A DNA stretch of 64,000 nucleotides from Solen grandis (taxonomy: Eukaryota; Mollusca; Bivalvia; Adapedonta; Solenidae). The notes under the pieces were generated by a model. That model made no database searches. It worked only from the letters and a program-made list of their open reading frames with translations, and was not told where the DNA came from. Shown one piece after another: positions 12,238-23,263 of this stretch; position 1 is the first letter of the stretch; every line of letters begins with the position of its first letter. The translations under genes were made by a program, and so were the position numbers. The stretch is taken from assembly GCA_021229015.1 (NCBI GenBank), contig CM037790.1:55524361-55588360 (forward strand), read 5' to 3'.

Positions 12238-12465
12238 TTTAACACTCACTCAGCCCCTCACCGCGTGGGTTCGAATCCCGGCAGGGTCATTTGGATTTTC
12301 ATGTGAGGAAGCCTTCAAGCTGGCTTGCGGTAGGTCGGTGGTTCTATCCGGATGCCTCCGTGCATTCGGGGTCTTCCTCCACCTGTAATTAGCTGGACGT
12401 CGCTATATGACTGAAATACTGTCGTGGCAACGGTAAACTCAAATAGTCAAGTCAAGGCTTTTTTT
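12238..12465 (+). repeat. tRNA-derived SINE, family A, copy 1
   Basis: Contains the Pol III B box GGGTTCGAATCCCGG at 12267-12281, then GGATGCCTCCGTGCATTCGG and GGACGTCGCTATATGACTG. The tail has CAAATAGTCAAGTCAAGG. The 5' part of the head is replaced by unrelated sequence, so the copy is 5' truncated. Related copies are at 26371-26626 (-) and 40845-40982 (+). Confidence 0.8.
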
Positions 12466-13167
12466 AAGTTAAAAACATATCGTTGCCTAAGTTATTTACT
12501 CAGAAATTATTTGGATATTTTGACTATAACGCATGACTGCACTGAAATTTGGTCAGTGGGTCAGTAACCCGCCGGGAGTTCCAACCCTGCATCCTGTTGA
12601 GAGATGGTCGCCACTGCTTGACAAGTATGTCTCCTTTACCTGTTGTTTGAGGTGCAAATCCTCTAAATTCAATTCAATGCATAGTTCCATGACCCACCTA
12701 TTAGCATATCTTAACAATAGATTACAGTCAGATTTTGTCCCACAAACATAATGTTAACAAAGAAGCACATGTCATTGTTTGTGGCCAAACCTATTTTTAT
12801 TCAAATAAAAGTTAGGGTCAGGGAACTATCCATTCTTCAGTGTCTTCTAAAGTACATTGTACTAGTAAATTTAATGCCATGAAAGTACACTGTCAATCTC
12901 AAATATGTTTAAATCAGATAATAGCTTATAATCATTGTTTTTATTACTACCAATCCATACCAATTTAGTTTTCTCAATATTCAGATCAAGGCTCTAAATT
13001 TGAGCATTATAGCTTTATTTAGAGAGTTTTTGAGAGATGTTTCACGACCATCAGTAATTAAAGAAGAATCAACTGCAACTTGTGCTAGTCTAAATTTTGT
13101 ATCTTCTATATATATTCCCTCTATATTAGATTTTTTGACATATCCCAATTTGCTAGTATCTCAGCAC

Positions 13168-13169
<2 letters not shown>
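12466..13169. other. Non-coding spacer
   Basis: No gene recognised. Short open frames at 12533-12751 and from 13000 have no domain pattern; the latter runs into a dinucleotide repeat. Confidence 0.5.

Positions 13170-13223
<54 letters not shown>
13170..13223. repeat. (TA)n microsatellite
   Basis: About 54 bp of alternating T and A. It is translated as repeated Tyr-Ile in overlapping open frames, which should not be read as protein. Confidence 0.95.
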
Positions 13224-13226
<3 letters not shown>

Positions 13227-13329
13227 GGGTCCCTTTGACAACATCCGCGTCCAAAGTAGAACAAGTCCGATAAATGCCAAATTATTATACAGAATGATTC
13301 AATATTCATATAAGATATATTTGTCCCTT

Positions 13330-14826
13330 TTTAGCTACAAGGTGAGCTATTGTGATCACCCTTCGTCCGTCGTCCGTCGTCGTGCGTCGTGCGATGTGCG
13401 TCGTGCGTCGTGCGTCGTGAATCGTCAACAATTTTCTTTAAACGACATCTCCTCTGAAACCGCTGGACAGAATTTAATGAAACTTGGCAGGGGGCAAAAG
13501 TTGCTAAAATAAAGTTGATCCATGAAGAACTCTGGTTGCCATGGCTACAAAAAGAAAGAAATTTGAAAACTTTAAAAATCATCTTCTTCAAAACTACTGG
13601 CCAGATTTTAAAATAAATTGGTACAGATGTTCCTTGGGTCAACCTCTACCAAAGTTGCTAAAATTATTCCGATCCGTAAAAGAAAACATGGCCGCCAGGG
13701 GCGGGGCTTATTTGCCTTATATGTATATAGAGAAACCTTTAAACAACATCTCCTCTGAAACCACTGGACAGAATTTGATTAAACTTGGCAGGGATGATCC
13801 TTGGGTCAACCTTCGCAAAAGTTGCTAAAATAAACTTGATCCATGTAGAACTCTGGTTGCCATGGCAACAAAAAGAAAAAAAAATGAAAACTTTAAAAAT
13901 CATATTCTTCAAAATTACTGGCCAGATTTCAAAATAATTTGGTACAGATGTTCCTTGGGTCAACCTCTACCAAAGTTCCTAAAAAAATTCCGATCCGTAA
14001 AAAACATGGCCGCCAGGGGCGGGGCTTATTTGCCTTATATGTATATAGGGAAAACTTTAATCAACATTTCCTCTGAAACCACTTGACAGAATTTGATTAA
14101 ACTTGGCAGGGATGATCCTTGGGTCAACCTTCACAAAAATTGCTAAAATAAACTTGATCCATGTAGAACTCTGGTTGCCATGGCAACAAAAAGAAGAAAA
14201 AAAAAGAAAACTTTAAAAATCATCTTCTTCAAAACTACTGGGCAGATTTTAAAATAAATTGGTACAGATGTTCCTTGGGTCAACCTCTACCAAAGTTGCT
14301 AAAAAAAGTTTCCGATCCGTAAAAAACATGGCCACCAGGGGCGGGGCTTATTTGCCTTATATGTATATAGGGAAAACTTTAATCAACATTTCCTCTGAAA
14401 CCAATGGACAGAATTTGATTAAACTTGGCAGGAATGATCCTTGGGTCAACCTTCACAAAAGTTCCTAAAATAAACTTGATCCATATAGAACTCTGGTTGC
14501 CATGGCAACAAAAAGAAAAAAAAATATGAAAACTTTAAAAATCATCTGCTACAAAACTACTGGCCAGATTTAAAAATAAATTGGTACAGATGTTCCTTGG
14601 GTCAACCTCTACCAAAGTTGCTAAAATTATTCCGATCAAATTAAAAAACATGGCCACCAGGGGCGGGGCTTATTTGCCTTTTATGTATATAGGGAAAACT
14701 TTACAGGGATCATCTCCTTTAAAACTACTGGCCAGATTTCAAAATGTTTTAATACAGACTGATGTTCTTTGGGTAACCGTATACTCAGGTGAACGATCCA
14801 GGGCCATCATGGCCCTCTTGTTTTAA
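13330..14826 (+). repeat. Composite dispersed element with four ~320-bp internal modules
   Basis: The left end has AGGTGAGCTATTGTGATCAC and CGTCCGTCGTCCGTCG. The body repeats a module of about 318-322 bp that contains CTCTGGTTGCCATGGCAAC, GGTACAGATGTTCCTTGGG and GCCAGGGGCGGGGCTTATTT; the last motif is near 13691, 14009, 14331 and 14653. The right end carries CTCAGGTGAACGATCC and then the hairpin GGGCCATCATGGCCC (14801-14815) followed by TCTTGTTT. This is a non-autonomous element; a hairpin close to a 3' end is reminiscent of Helitron-like elements, but the class is an inference. The open frames inside are non-functional. Confidence 0.75.
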
Positions 14827-15498
14827 ATTCTGAGCCTAAGTTATATATTTTGTACTTCTAATGATTTTTGAAGAACAAAGAAACTGAATTTAAGGTGTTT
14901 TTAAAATACATGTATAAAAGCAATAGAAGGCCATAAGTTTCATTCTTTGTGTATAAAACATTAAATCATTTATTGTTTTTTATATTTTGTGTATAAAACA
15001 TTAAATCATTTTTGTTTTTTTATATTTTGTGTATAAAACATTAAGTCATTTGTTGTTTTTATATTTTCTTTTCTCCTGTATATCTATTTCGTATAAAGCC
15101 TGATTGGTCTTTATGAATAAACTTATGTAATATTTTTAATCTATTGGCAATTGATGCTTAAACAATTTTAGAAGATACATTTAATACAGAGATTGATCTC
15201 CGTTTTTTTTTTTTAAACTTTTATGTTTATTTCCTTTAGAAATTCAAGTTATTACAGTTGTCCACCCGTTAGTCCGAAATTTAAAGATCTTGATAAAATG
15301 TCCAGTATTTGCCCCTCAAAACTTATAATATATATAACACAGCAGTACAGTACATTTTTTCTAGATTTTTGTGTGTTTCTATTTCAACTATCATTATTAA
15401 ATTTTCTTTTCACAATTATACTAGTCATTTAACACAAACCTTCCAGTGTTTAACAAATGTATTCAAACTGACATACAGGCTGTTCAGTAGCTGCACTT
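14827..15498. other. AT-rich stretch with a 3-copy tandem
   Basis: Three copies of a roughly 47-bp unit, containing TTTTGTGTATAAAACATTAA, lie at about 14945-15066. The rest holds no recognised gene. Confidence 0.65.
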
Positions 15499-15736
15499 GG
15501 ATAGTAGGTAGTCAATGGTTGGTCTGGTTACTAAATAAGAATATGTATTCTTGTTTATGGTACTGTTTGAACTAGCCAAATATGAAAATTCGGGCTGAAA
15601 TGTTCACAGCTAAAAACTGGAAAGGTGTATTGATTGAAATATGAATGAAAATAAATGGTTTAATAAGTAATATTAATAAATCGAAGTTAATACTTTCAAT
15701 AAATTAATAATCAGGAATTTGAAGAAGCGTTGAAAC
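15499..15736 (+). promoter_or_regulatory. Duplicated upstream region of the lectin-receptor gene
   Basis: GGTAGTCAATGGTT (from 15506) and nearby sequence recur upstream of the second first-exon copy (from about 25675). The shared block presumably holds the promoter and 5' UTR. No clear TATA box or initiator could be fixed by eye. The sequence just before the ATG is AT-rich. Confidence 0.45.
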
Positions 15737-18421
15737 ATGAAGATTGCTCTCAAAATGGTATCACTGATGTTTGTCAACATATTCACGACTTGTTGTGTGT
15801 ATCAGGCCAGCAGCCACACTATGACAGGTAATTCTAAGTAATCTATAGATATAAAATTGATATAATCTGTAAAATTAACTCTTATTTCAGAAGAAATGTA
15901 TTTAGATATTGTGCAAATTAATATATTTTTCATTTTGCACCAACTGCTTTGCATTTCTTACTTATTTTTAAACGAGGACATGCATAAATCGCTATATAAA
16001 GCAATATGTCTATAAATTCCGTATTCTAAATAGAAGGTCAAATAAGGCGTCATACAGTGCCTTTTAAACTGATGCAAGAGTTTCATTACGATTACTGTAA
16101 TGTGCAATTATTGTATTTATGACGCGACTATGCGTAAGCGCGAGCGAGGTTATACGTCACTTCCGACTTTACTTTACACAAGTACGTCTCGCAATTACCT
16201 TCTGTCCACAGGACACAACCTTGCCCTTGGGAAATCGGCGTGGCAGTATCCAGGCACATACAACTCAAACGCCGCCGAGCGTGCTGTGGATGGGAACACA
16301 GATCCTGATGTTCTACATGGCAGTTGTGCTCATACTGCTAAGAACACAAATGAGGCGGCCTTTTGGACTGTTGATTTGGAAGATCTCTACTACATATCGA
16401 GCATCATAATCTTCAACAGAAAGAGTACATGTGAGTACATACGTCATTTACAGTACAATAGCAAATTTCAGTTTTGTGTTATGAGTATAGATGATTGGAC
16501 TTTATACTAATAAAGAATTCAATACTGTTTTAGATTATTTTTTTTTATGATTCAGATAACAGAAGAAGGTTGCGGAAGTTTAAAGTATATGGCTATCCGG
16601 GTAACGTCACCTTGTATGATGATTCTACTGAAATCATTCCACAATACAACAAAACGGTGATAATCATCCCGGTAGACTCAGGGCAGGCATTCAGAAACAT
16701 CACCGTCTACCTACCGACTGTCGAGAAAATGGAGACCATATTGACCTTATGTGAAGTGCAGATATTCGGTGGTACGTTTACCTCTAATTCATTAGTAACA
16801 TTTCTTGGAGCAATGTTTACGTAGAAACTGTACATGTTGATATATCTTAATGAAACATACCAGTTGTATATATGAAGGACAATTTGCATAGCAATGAGAA
16901 AATACTTTTAATATCGAAAACATTTCTTCACAGTATTTTGATTCTTCCAGAAATTCATGTTGTCCTACAGCGTAACCAGTCCGGCATATGGCAGTTGAAT
17001 TTTCCCCAGCACTGTTAAAGTCGTTAAGAAGTTGTACCTGTCATATCGACTCTCGCATAGAAAATCGTGCTAAGAATATGTACAAAAATCGTACATAGAA
17101 TAATCGTGCATAATAATTGTATATAGAATAATCGTACACAGAATAATCGTGCATTCGTACTTAGAAGTAATGTTACTACATGGAGTCTTGCAAGCTCTCG
17201 ACACGGTAATAAATCCGTCCGTATATACTCTTTGGAGCACAGCGCTTGTGAACTAAAACACACTGGGCTATCTATTGACATATTATCTCATACCTCACAG
17301 CGAGAAAATGTTCGTTCGTGTCAATTACTGAGTTTGATAGCACTTTTTCGAAAACCGATAAATGTTATTTCGTTCAAATCAACATGGCGAACCATAATGA
17401 AGAAACCCGGTAAATTTGAAAAATACCGTGTATTGGTTAGTAAAATAAGGTTTTCCTACGAAAAAACTGCCATAAATGGTAACATTTATGCAAAATATAC
17501 CAGTTCTATGTAGCTGATGCCGCTTTTAAGCCGTATTTACTCGATTTTGCTCCAATAAATTATGAACATGGAATCGTAACGTCGGTGGCCCGAAGGTTTA
17601 GGCACAAGACGTTTCGACATCGTAACTAATTCGTACATAGAATGATCGTACATAGAATAATCGTGCATAATTGAATCGTACATAGCATAATCGTACACAG
17701 AAAAATGTACATAAAATAATCGTGCTTAGAATAATCACATATGCATTTATTCAATTAATAATCAAAGATAACTTTTTTGTTTAAACTGATATAACATTTA
17801 TCATATTAGATTTGATAAACGTAAATACCAGTATGCTATTGTTTTATTCCTGACCACAGTGATTATGATTAGAAATTAATGTTTTTCATTAAATTCATTT
17901 CCTTTGCCAGGCTTGCCCAGCAACACTGATGCCACAAAACAACTTGACGGATATCTGACTGGCGGGGGAATCGTGATTCATTCTCTTACTCTTCTCCTGT
18001 TGATCATCGTCATAGGACATTCTATCTGTTTGTGCGCCTTGAAAAGGATGTAAGAACCTTCGTATCTCTCTCTGGTTTGGGTTTGACGTCCCTATGATAT
18101 TATTTCGGTCATTTTGTATTGGTGATACAGATGAAATGATGCCTTATAGCAATATCACACTGTAGACAAGTCGCAAGATACTACAGTCAGGCATATTATC
18201 CCGAAATCGGGTCAAAAGCTGCATGCTGAGCGCATTGTAGATATATCAGTAACAATTTTACGATTTTGGTTTGTCGCGTCTGTGTGAATACGGAACAAAA
18301 TGAAGCAATATTCTTCTATTATTTCAGATATAAAAGGTTATCAGAACAGTCTTCTATATACATGGATCTAGCTGTCCGACCCACATCTGTAAACCAGGAC
18401 GCGGCCTACATTGAACTGTAG
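15737..18421 (+). CDS. Membrane-anchored F-type lectin (fucolectin-like) receptor with three cytoplasmic YxxL motifs; 5 exons, 252 aa
   Basis: Exons: 15737-15827, 16212-16430, 16556-16771, 17911-18049, 18328-18421. All introns are GT-AG, in phases 1, 1, 1 and 2, and the joined frame stays open to the TAG. Residues 1 to about 25 form a signal peptide. Residues 31-175 are an F-type lectin/F5-8C domain: ALGKSAWQ, AVDGNTD, SCAHT, FWTVDL, a conserved C69/C169 pair, LCEVQIFG and three N-glycosylation sequons (N120, N135, N151). The fucose-site pattern H...RxDx4R is partly kept (H71, R100, R107), with Ser in place of Asp at 102 and no adjacent Cys pair. Residues 196-219 are a transmembrane helix followed by KR. 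The tail has YKRL (223), YMDL (233) and YIEL (249). Known F-type lectins bind fucosylated glycans; a receptor role in sensing or phagocytosis is inferred. A possible ATTAAA polyadenylation signal is at 18479. Met7 is an alternative start, but Met1 is kept in the duplicated exon. Confidence 0.88.
17030..17745. repeat. Intron 3 degenerate tandem AATCGTACATAGAAT repeats in two blocks
   Basis: Short units of about 14-15 bp (variants of AATCGTACATAGAAT and AATCGTGCATA) form two blocks, about 17060-17165 and 17628-17742. They flank about 460 bp of other sequence inside intron 3 of the lectin gene. This probably reflects a repeat split by an insertion, or a dispersed element with repeat-rich ends. 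Confidence 0.7.
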
Positions 18422-18728
18422 CACAAACATTTTTAAAGATGTATACATCTTGTCCGTAAACAATTGATTCATTGACTGATTAAACCATTTCCTTCCGATC
18501 TTCGTCGAATTCCAGCGATTCAAATGATGAATTGTGATTTATACTATTGTTCCTTTAAGTCTTCTCTTCCGCTATACAATCTATCACGAAACGCAGTTAC
18601 AAATTGTGTCACTTACTTCACAACATGAGCAATACAAGTCATACAACAAAGTCATGTATTCATAGAAGCTGTCTATCAGGTGATTAGCACACGGTAAATA
18701 AGTCTGAAAATATAAATGTATCCTCTTA
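18422..18728. other. 3' flank of the lectin gene
   Basis: AT-rich, with no further exon recognised. It should contain the 3' UTR; ATTAAA at 18479-18484 is a candidate polyadenylation signal. Confidence 0.5.
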
Positions 18729-19103
18729 ATGCAGATAATTCCCATAACGCTAGAGCAATGGCAGCTACTGTTAAATTGGCAACTACGAGGACGAGTGATA
18801 TTCCGGTGCCGCTATATACTCAAAGATTTTCCAGGTATATCATATGACTATGCCTTTAACAAAGTTCTTGACTTTCCAGAAAGTTATATGGTACAGATAT
18901 ATAAAAAAGTGAATAAAAATGAAGTAAACAATTATAAGGAAATAACGCTACTTAGCAAAAACGAGTTGATTAATTTCAGACGCGCAATGTGGTTTCCATA
19001 AATGCAAGAGTACAACAGATGCCATATTCATATTAGATAGTATAATTACAAAATATATCAGTGAAAATTCTAGACTTTTTTGTGCCTTCGTAGATTTTAA
19101 CTC
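18729..19103 (+). pseudogene. Decayed LINE reverse transcriptase fragment
   Basis: Two frames read as consecutive parts of a non-LTR retrotransposon RT. Up to about 18990 the frame includes AFNKVLDFPESY and QIYKKVNKNEVNNYKEITLL, the usual 'IYKKGxxNxxxNYRxItLL' block. After a frameshift near 18991 it continues GFHKCKSTTDAIFIL and LFCAFVDFN, the RT block leading to the first catalytic Asp. At 19103 the RT is cut by SINE sequence. No intact ORF remains; it is a non-functional relic. Confidence 0.75.
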
Positions 19104-19475
19104 GACCCAGCCCAGGATCGAACCTGATCTGCCGGCGTGCAAGTCCAATGCATTGAGCCAAAGAGTCGACTCCCTGACGCAGTTGTCAGGGATTGTATTC
19201 ATACCTGTGACGATGCATCGTCACATTACTTTCTCCTCCGAGGAGTCTCGACCCGAGACTTTGCCTGGGAAACATGTGGCCGATGATGTGGGTAAAGCAA
19301 CTCCGGTCTGACAGTTGGCATTATCCCACAGCTGCCACCAATGTAACAAACTCGACCCGGCCCAGGATAGAACCTGGTCCGCCGGCGCGCAAGACCAATT
19401 CTCTAACCACTGAGCCAAAGAGCTGACTCTTTGGCTCAGTGGTTAGAGCATTGGACTTGCACGCCTGCATATATG
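19103..19475. repeat. SINE cluster: tRNA-derived heads, including an inverted pair
   Basis: A minus-strand SINE head (19103-19170; B box GGTTCGATCC) is followed by a body with GTCTCGACCCGAGAC. A second minus-strand head follows at about 19352-19422, then a plus-strand head of the same family at 19427-19470 (TTTGGCTCAGTGGTTAGAGC). The last two form a perfect inverted repeat at 19401-19448 with 22-bp arms and a CTGA spacer, and the similarity continues outward imperfectly. Confidence 0.75.
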
Positions 19476-21833
19476 TGCATTTTAGCATTTTCTTGTGTCA
19501 ATATTACAGGATAGTAGTGTAAGCATTTGTAGAATTATAGGTGTATAAAGGTTCAAGAATGATGAATGAACAGGTTTATGTTGGTATATAAAATCAAAGC
19601 GCACAATGCGCTGAGAGACGGCGACGGGATAATTAACATTATAAACCCAGAGTTTCTGAAGTTATTGAAGCAGTCATATGACGACAAAAACTCCACGTTG
19701 CTACAGAATTTCTGTTTGTAACATAATAATCCAGAGTAAAGGTCATGAACCTTTCATTCATAAAGAGCTGCATACCTAATTAGGTCATTCTCTTTCTCTA
19801 GTGCTAGCGAATTTTATCTGTTGTTTTGTATATGTAGAAATTGACCAGATATTTGATTATTTAAGATACTAGAATGTTTGCCTATCTATTTCCAAGTTAA
19901 GAAATGCCCTGGGAGGAACCTAACTCGCCATCATGCAAAATATTGTGTGGACTTTAGGTCAATTACATACATACAGAGCACTATTTTACAGGAGTAGATC
20001 TTCATATACGTAAGATGGGTTGCTGTTCTGGTTAAGAAATATCACGGATATTTTTTTCACGCTTAAAATTGATGCTTCCAATGCAAAATAATGGCAAAAG
20101 AAAACATGTTAACAAACAATAACACACTAAAAGTGGCTACGATTATGATTTAAACGTCTGTGTAACATATTCCACTCGTATTCGTTAGTGCAGAATCGCA
20201 TTGCATGGATCCGCACTAAGCGCGGAGAGGTACAGTTAAAATTGTTGTGGAAAATATGCAAATTAGCAAGGCCTGATTTCGTTCTTCAGCATAAGACGGC
20301 TAATCGCCGTCTAAAAACCAATATTATGATTATTATGAGTGGCTGGTAAGATAACTAACATATTTTATACTTATGTAGGTTAGTTTCTAGATGAGTGATA
20401 GAAGTTATTACATATTTATATATCATTTTTAATCATTGTCCTTCTTTTAAATTTTTTTAGGTTAAGGTTTTTAAAATTAAATAAATGATATAATATTTAA
20501 TGGTAATATTGTCGATATGAGCAATACGTAAGGTATAATCAACAATTATATGTAAATCGTATGTTAAAATTAAGTGTAAGAAATAAAACTTATAAATGTT
20601 ATCGAAATACAACTTAAACTCTTTTCTCCGCATTATGAAAATATATAAAAATAGATTGAACTTTTTTTATGTTTAAATTACAGTTGTCACTATTTTTGCA
20701 ACAATTATTATATGTAGTGTACGTATTCACATGAAAACTAGTGAAAGTCAGGAGTGTGTATGAGTGTCGAAACTTTCCCAGATATGCAAGCAGTATTATA
20801 TTTGGAAAATAAAAGAAGACATAAAGAACAATCATTATCTGAACCAGACATTTAGGCCGGTTTAGAGACTTCAAAAATACTTAAAATAGTATGCTTATAC
20901 AACAAATATATCAAAATTACTGCCAAAAACGCGATTTACTTCATTTGCCGAAACCCTCTTTGCGGAGAATTAGAGTTTCTTTCCTTGATACCTAAAATAT
21001 TGATATCAGTGGATGGGTATCTACATTAGTTGCTTTTGATCTCAGCGGGATGACATTATTCTTTATCAAAGGTGTGTGTGTGACATATTCAATGACAGAG
21101 CGTAGTCAAGCATATCGATGTTAGTACTGTCGTGCATAATATATCCTGAAGATTATTTTAGTTATTTTGAACTTCTTTTCGAATATTAAAAAATAGGCGT
21201 TATCTACAAGTGTTCGCTGTATAATGGACAAAATAACAAAATCAATTTATTTCATATGTATTTAATAATACATAGTACTATTGTATTTTGTGTTCTCATT
21301 CTGTCCTGTGTGACATGAGATTTGGAAAAAGATAAACTTACATTAAAAAGAAAACAACAACAACATTATGTGAAATAAGCGTAATAAGATTCAGCTGATT
21401 TCAGCGATTTGGGACAAATGGTTTTTATATGTAAAATGTAAAGATGAGACATTGAGTCACCATAATTTTGAACTTACTATTATTGTGTTTTATTAGAATG
21501 CATGACATCAATTGAAAGGTTTTACTAAGAGAACAAATAATATATGAGACGTTCTATTATCAGCATCCCTATTGTGTGGGATAATTATTTTCATCGGTGC
21601 TTTGAAATGAATCTATTATTTGAATGTTCCAATTTTTTATGCGAGGTCTTTTAATTTTGAATTTCAAATGAATTAATTTTGAAAAATATTTACTTTAATA
21701 AATAAGTTCCTAACTGCCAAAATAATCCCAAAATTAGTGAAAAGGTCTTGGAAATGTTCTAATTTTGAATTTTGATAGCTTTTAAAGCTAGCAAGGATAA
21801 TTTCCTTGAAAAATATAGCCAAAAATGGAGAAC
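19476..21833. other. Non-coding AT-rich stretch
   Basis: No gene is supported. A small perfect hairpin (AGACGGC-TAATC-GCCGTCT) lies at 20294-20312. Near 21760-21800, sequence around GCTAGCAAGGATAA recurs at 22148-22160, a dispersed-repeat signature around the MITE that follows. Confidence 0.5.
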
Positions 21834-22061
21834 GGAGATATCCGGGTGTACATTTATATTGTGTCCCCCCGTTGGACTATTTGTCCAATAGGGCTCATAT
21901 TGGGTAAATTGATTTGACTTTATTATGTGGACCAGAGGGACCTCCAACAGATAGAGAGAGCTGTTTTTTGGGGTAGGTTTATATTATAGATAGAGGATAG
22001 TATTCAGTAAAGAGAGAGTGAGTACGGACTTAATCAGGACTATGTACACCCTTCTATCTCT
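21834..22061. repeat. MITE-like element with GGGTGTACAT termini
   Basis: GAGATATCCGGGTGTACAT at the left faces ATGTACACCCTTCTATCTC at the right, giving inverted termini about 18 bp long with some mismatches and enclosing about 190 bp without coding capacity. The flanks (TTTGAATTT..GATAGCT, CTAGCAAGGATAA) are themselves a direct repeat (about 21765-21802 and 22122-22160), so the MITE may sit inside a larger repeat. Confidence 0.55.
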
Positions 22062-22699
22062 AAATCCGGTTGCCAGAGAAGAAAAAAGAAAGACATAAGA
22101 AAAAAAAGAAGGGGATTTCCCGTTTTGAATTTGGATAGCTAAAATGCGCTAGCAAGGATAAAGATCCTTGGTGAAATAATGTGCCAAAGTACCTAAAGAT
22201 AAGTTCTAATTCAGAACTTTGCATATCGGCATTTTATTTTATTAGAAAAAAATATTTTCTTTATTTATGTATTATTATTTTTTGAATATTTTAAAAGTTG
22301 CCGATATTGATTCGCGGTACCTGTGGAGTCGCGGTGGTCTATTTTATTTGCAAACGCGCGGTTCTAGCCCTAACATGCTGGTTTGAACTGTTGAGAATGC
22401 TTATCATAATTAACAAACACCCCCACCTTCACCCCAAACCAGCACCACTATGCTTTTTTTTTTTTTAAACCGATTTGTCTTTCTTATTTACTACACAAAA
22501 TTAACGCGAATGCAGCTCCCTCCCCACACAGGGCTGCCCCCTGCCTCTTTCCTGATAACCTGTAAGGCTCAAGGGCTGTCCCGTTCACCTACTCGTATTC
22601 CCTATGAACCCCATGGACCAGTACTTTGTGGTCATCTAAATTTTGGAATGAGTTTCATTTACATTTTTGTGTTCCAAAAGTCATTTGCCAAATCATTGT
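22062..22699. other. Non-coding stretch
   Basis: Includes the second copy of the GCTAGCAAGGATAA repeat. A short open frame at 22450-22701 follows a poly-T run and shows no domain. No gene supported. Confidence 0.45.
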
Positions 22700-22799
22700 A
22701 ACGATGTTTAAAAAGCTAGTCCACAGGGTTCCCCCTCCGCGCATTCGCGAGGCCATCGAAATATAGGAGTGACCAAGTGCGACATTCGCGGCCGCTCGC

Positions 22800-23263
22800 C
22801 CATGCTTACATAAGTATCATTTTAGTGAAATTTGGTGAAAATCTATGGAGTGGTTTCGGAAGAGAAGATTTTTTTTAAGAATTTCCTATATAGTTCTTTA
22901 CAAAAATCTGGATGTGGTCTTTGGGCGTGGCCCATTTTGACACCAGGGGCACAAATTTAGCACTGATGTTGAGGCAACATGAGCTGATGTTATGTACCAA
23001 ATATCAAATCTGTAGGTCTATATGTTTATGAGAAAAGACATTTTAAAGATTTTATCTTCTGGTTGCCATGACAACCAGAGTTTTTCATGGAATTGAAAAA
23101 AAAAAAAGGAATTTGCATTAGGCTATCATAAGTATCATTTTGGCAAAATTTGATGAAAATCCATAAGGTAGTTTCAGAGGAGAGGATTGTTGAAATTGTT
23201 GACGCACGACGAACGACGGACAGTCAAGTGATCACAAAAGCTTTGCTCAGGTGAGCTAAAAAC
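22800..23263 (-). repeat. Dispersed AGGTGAGCTA-ended repeat
   Basis: Contains two related passages (ATAAGTATCATTTTAGTGAA at 22811 and ATAAGTATCATTTTGGCAAA at 23128) and a right end with ACGACGAACGACGGACAG, then CTTTGCTCAGGTGAGCTAAA. The end resembles that of the element at 13330-14826. The class is probably a non-autonomous transposon. Confidence 0.6.

Noticed and set aside
16100..16510. Exon 2 read as a stand-alone 136-codon gene from an upstream ATG
   Set aside because: The part before 16212 is intron and the part after 16430 runs past a clear donor site; joined exons give a continuous lectin domain.
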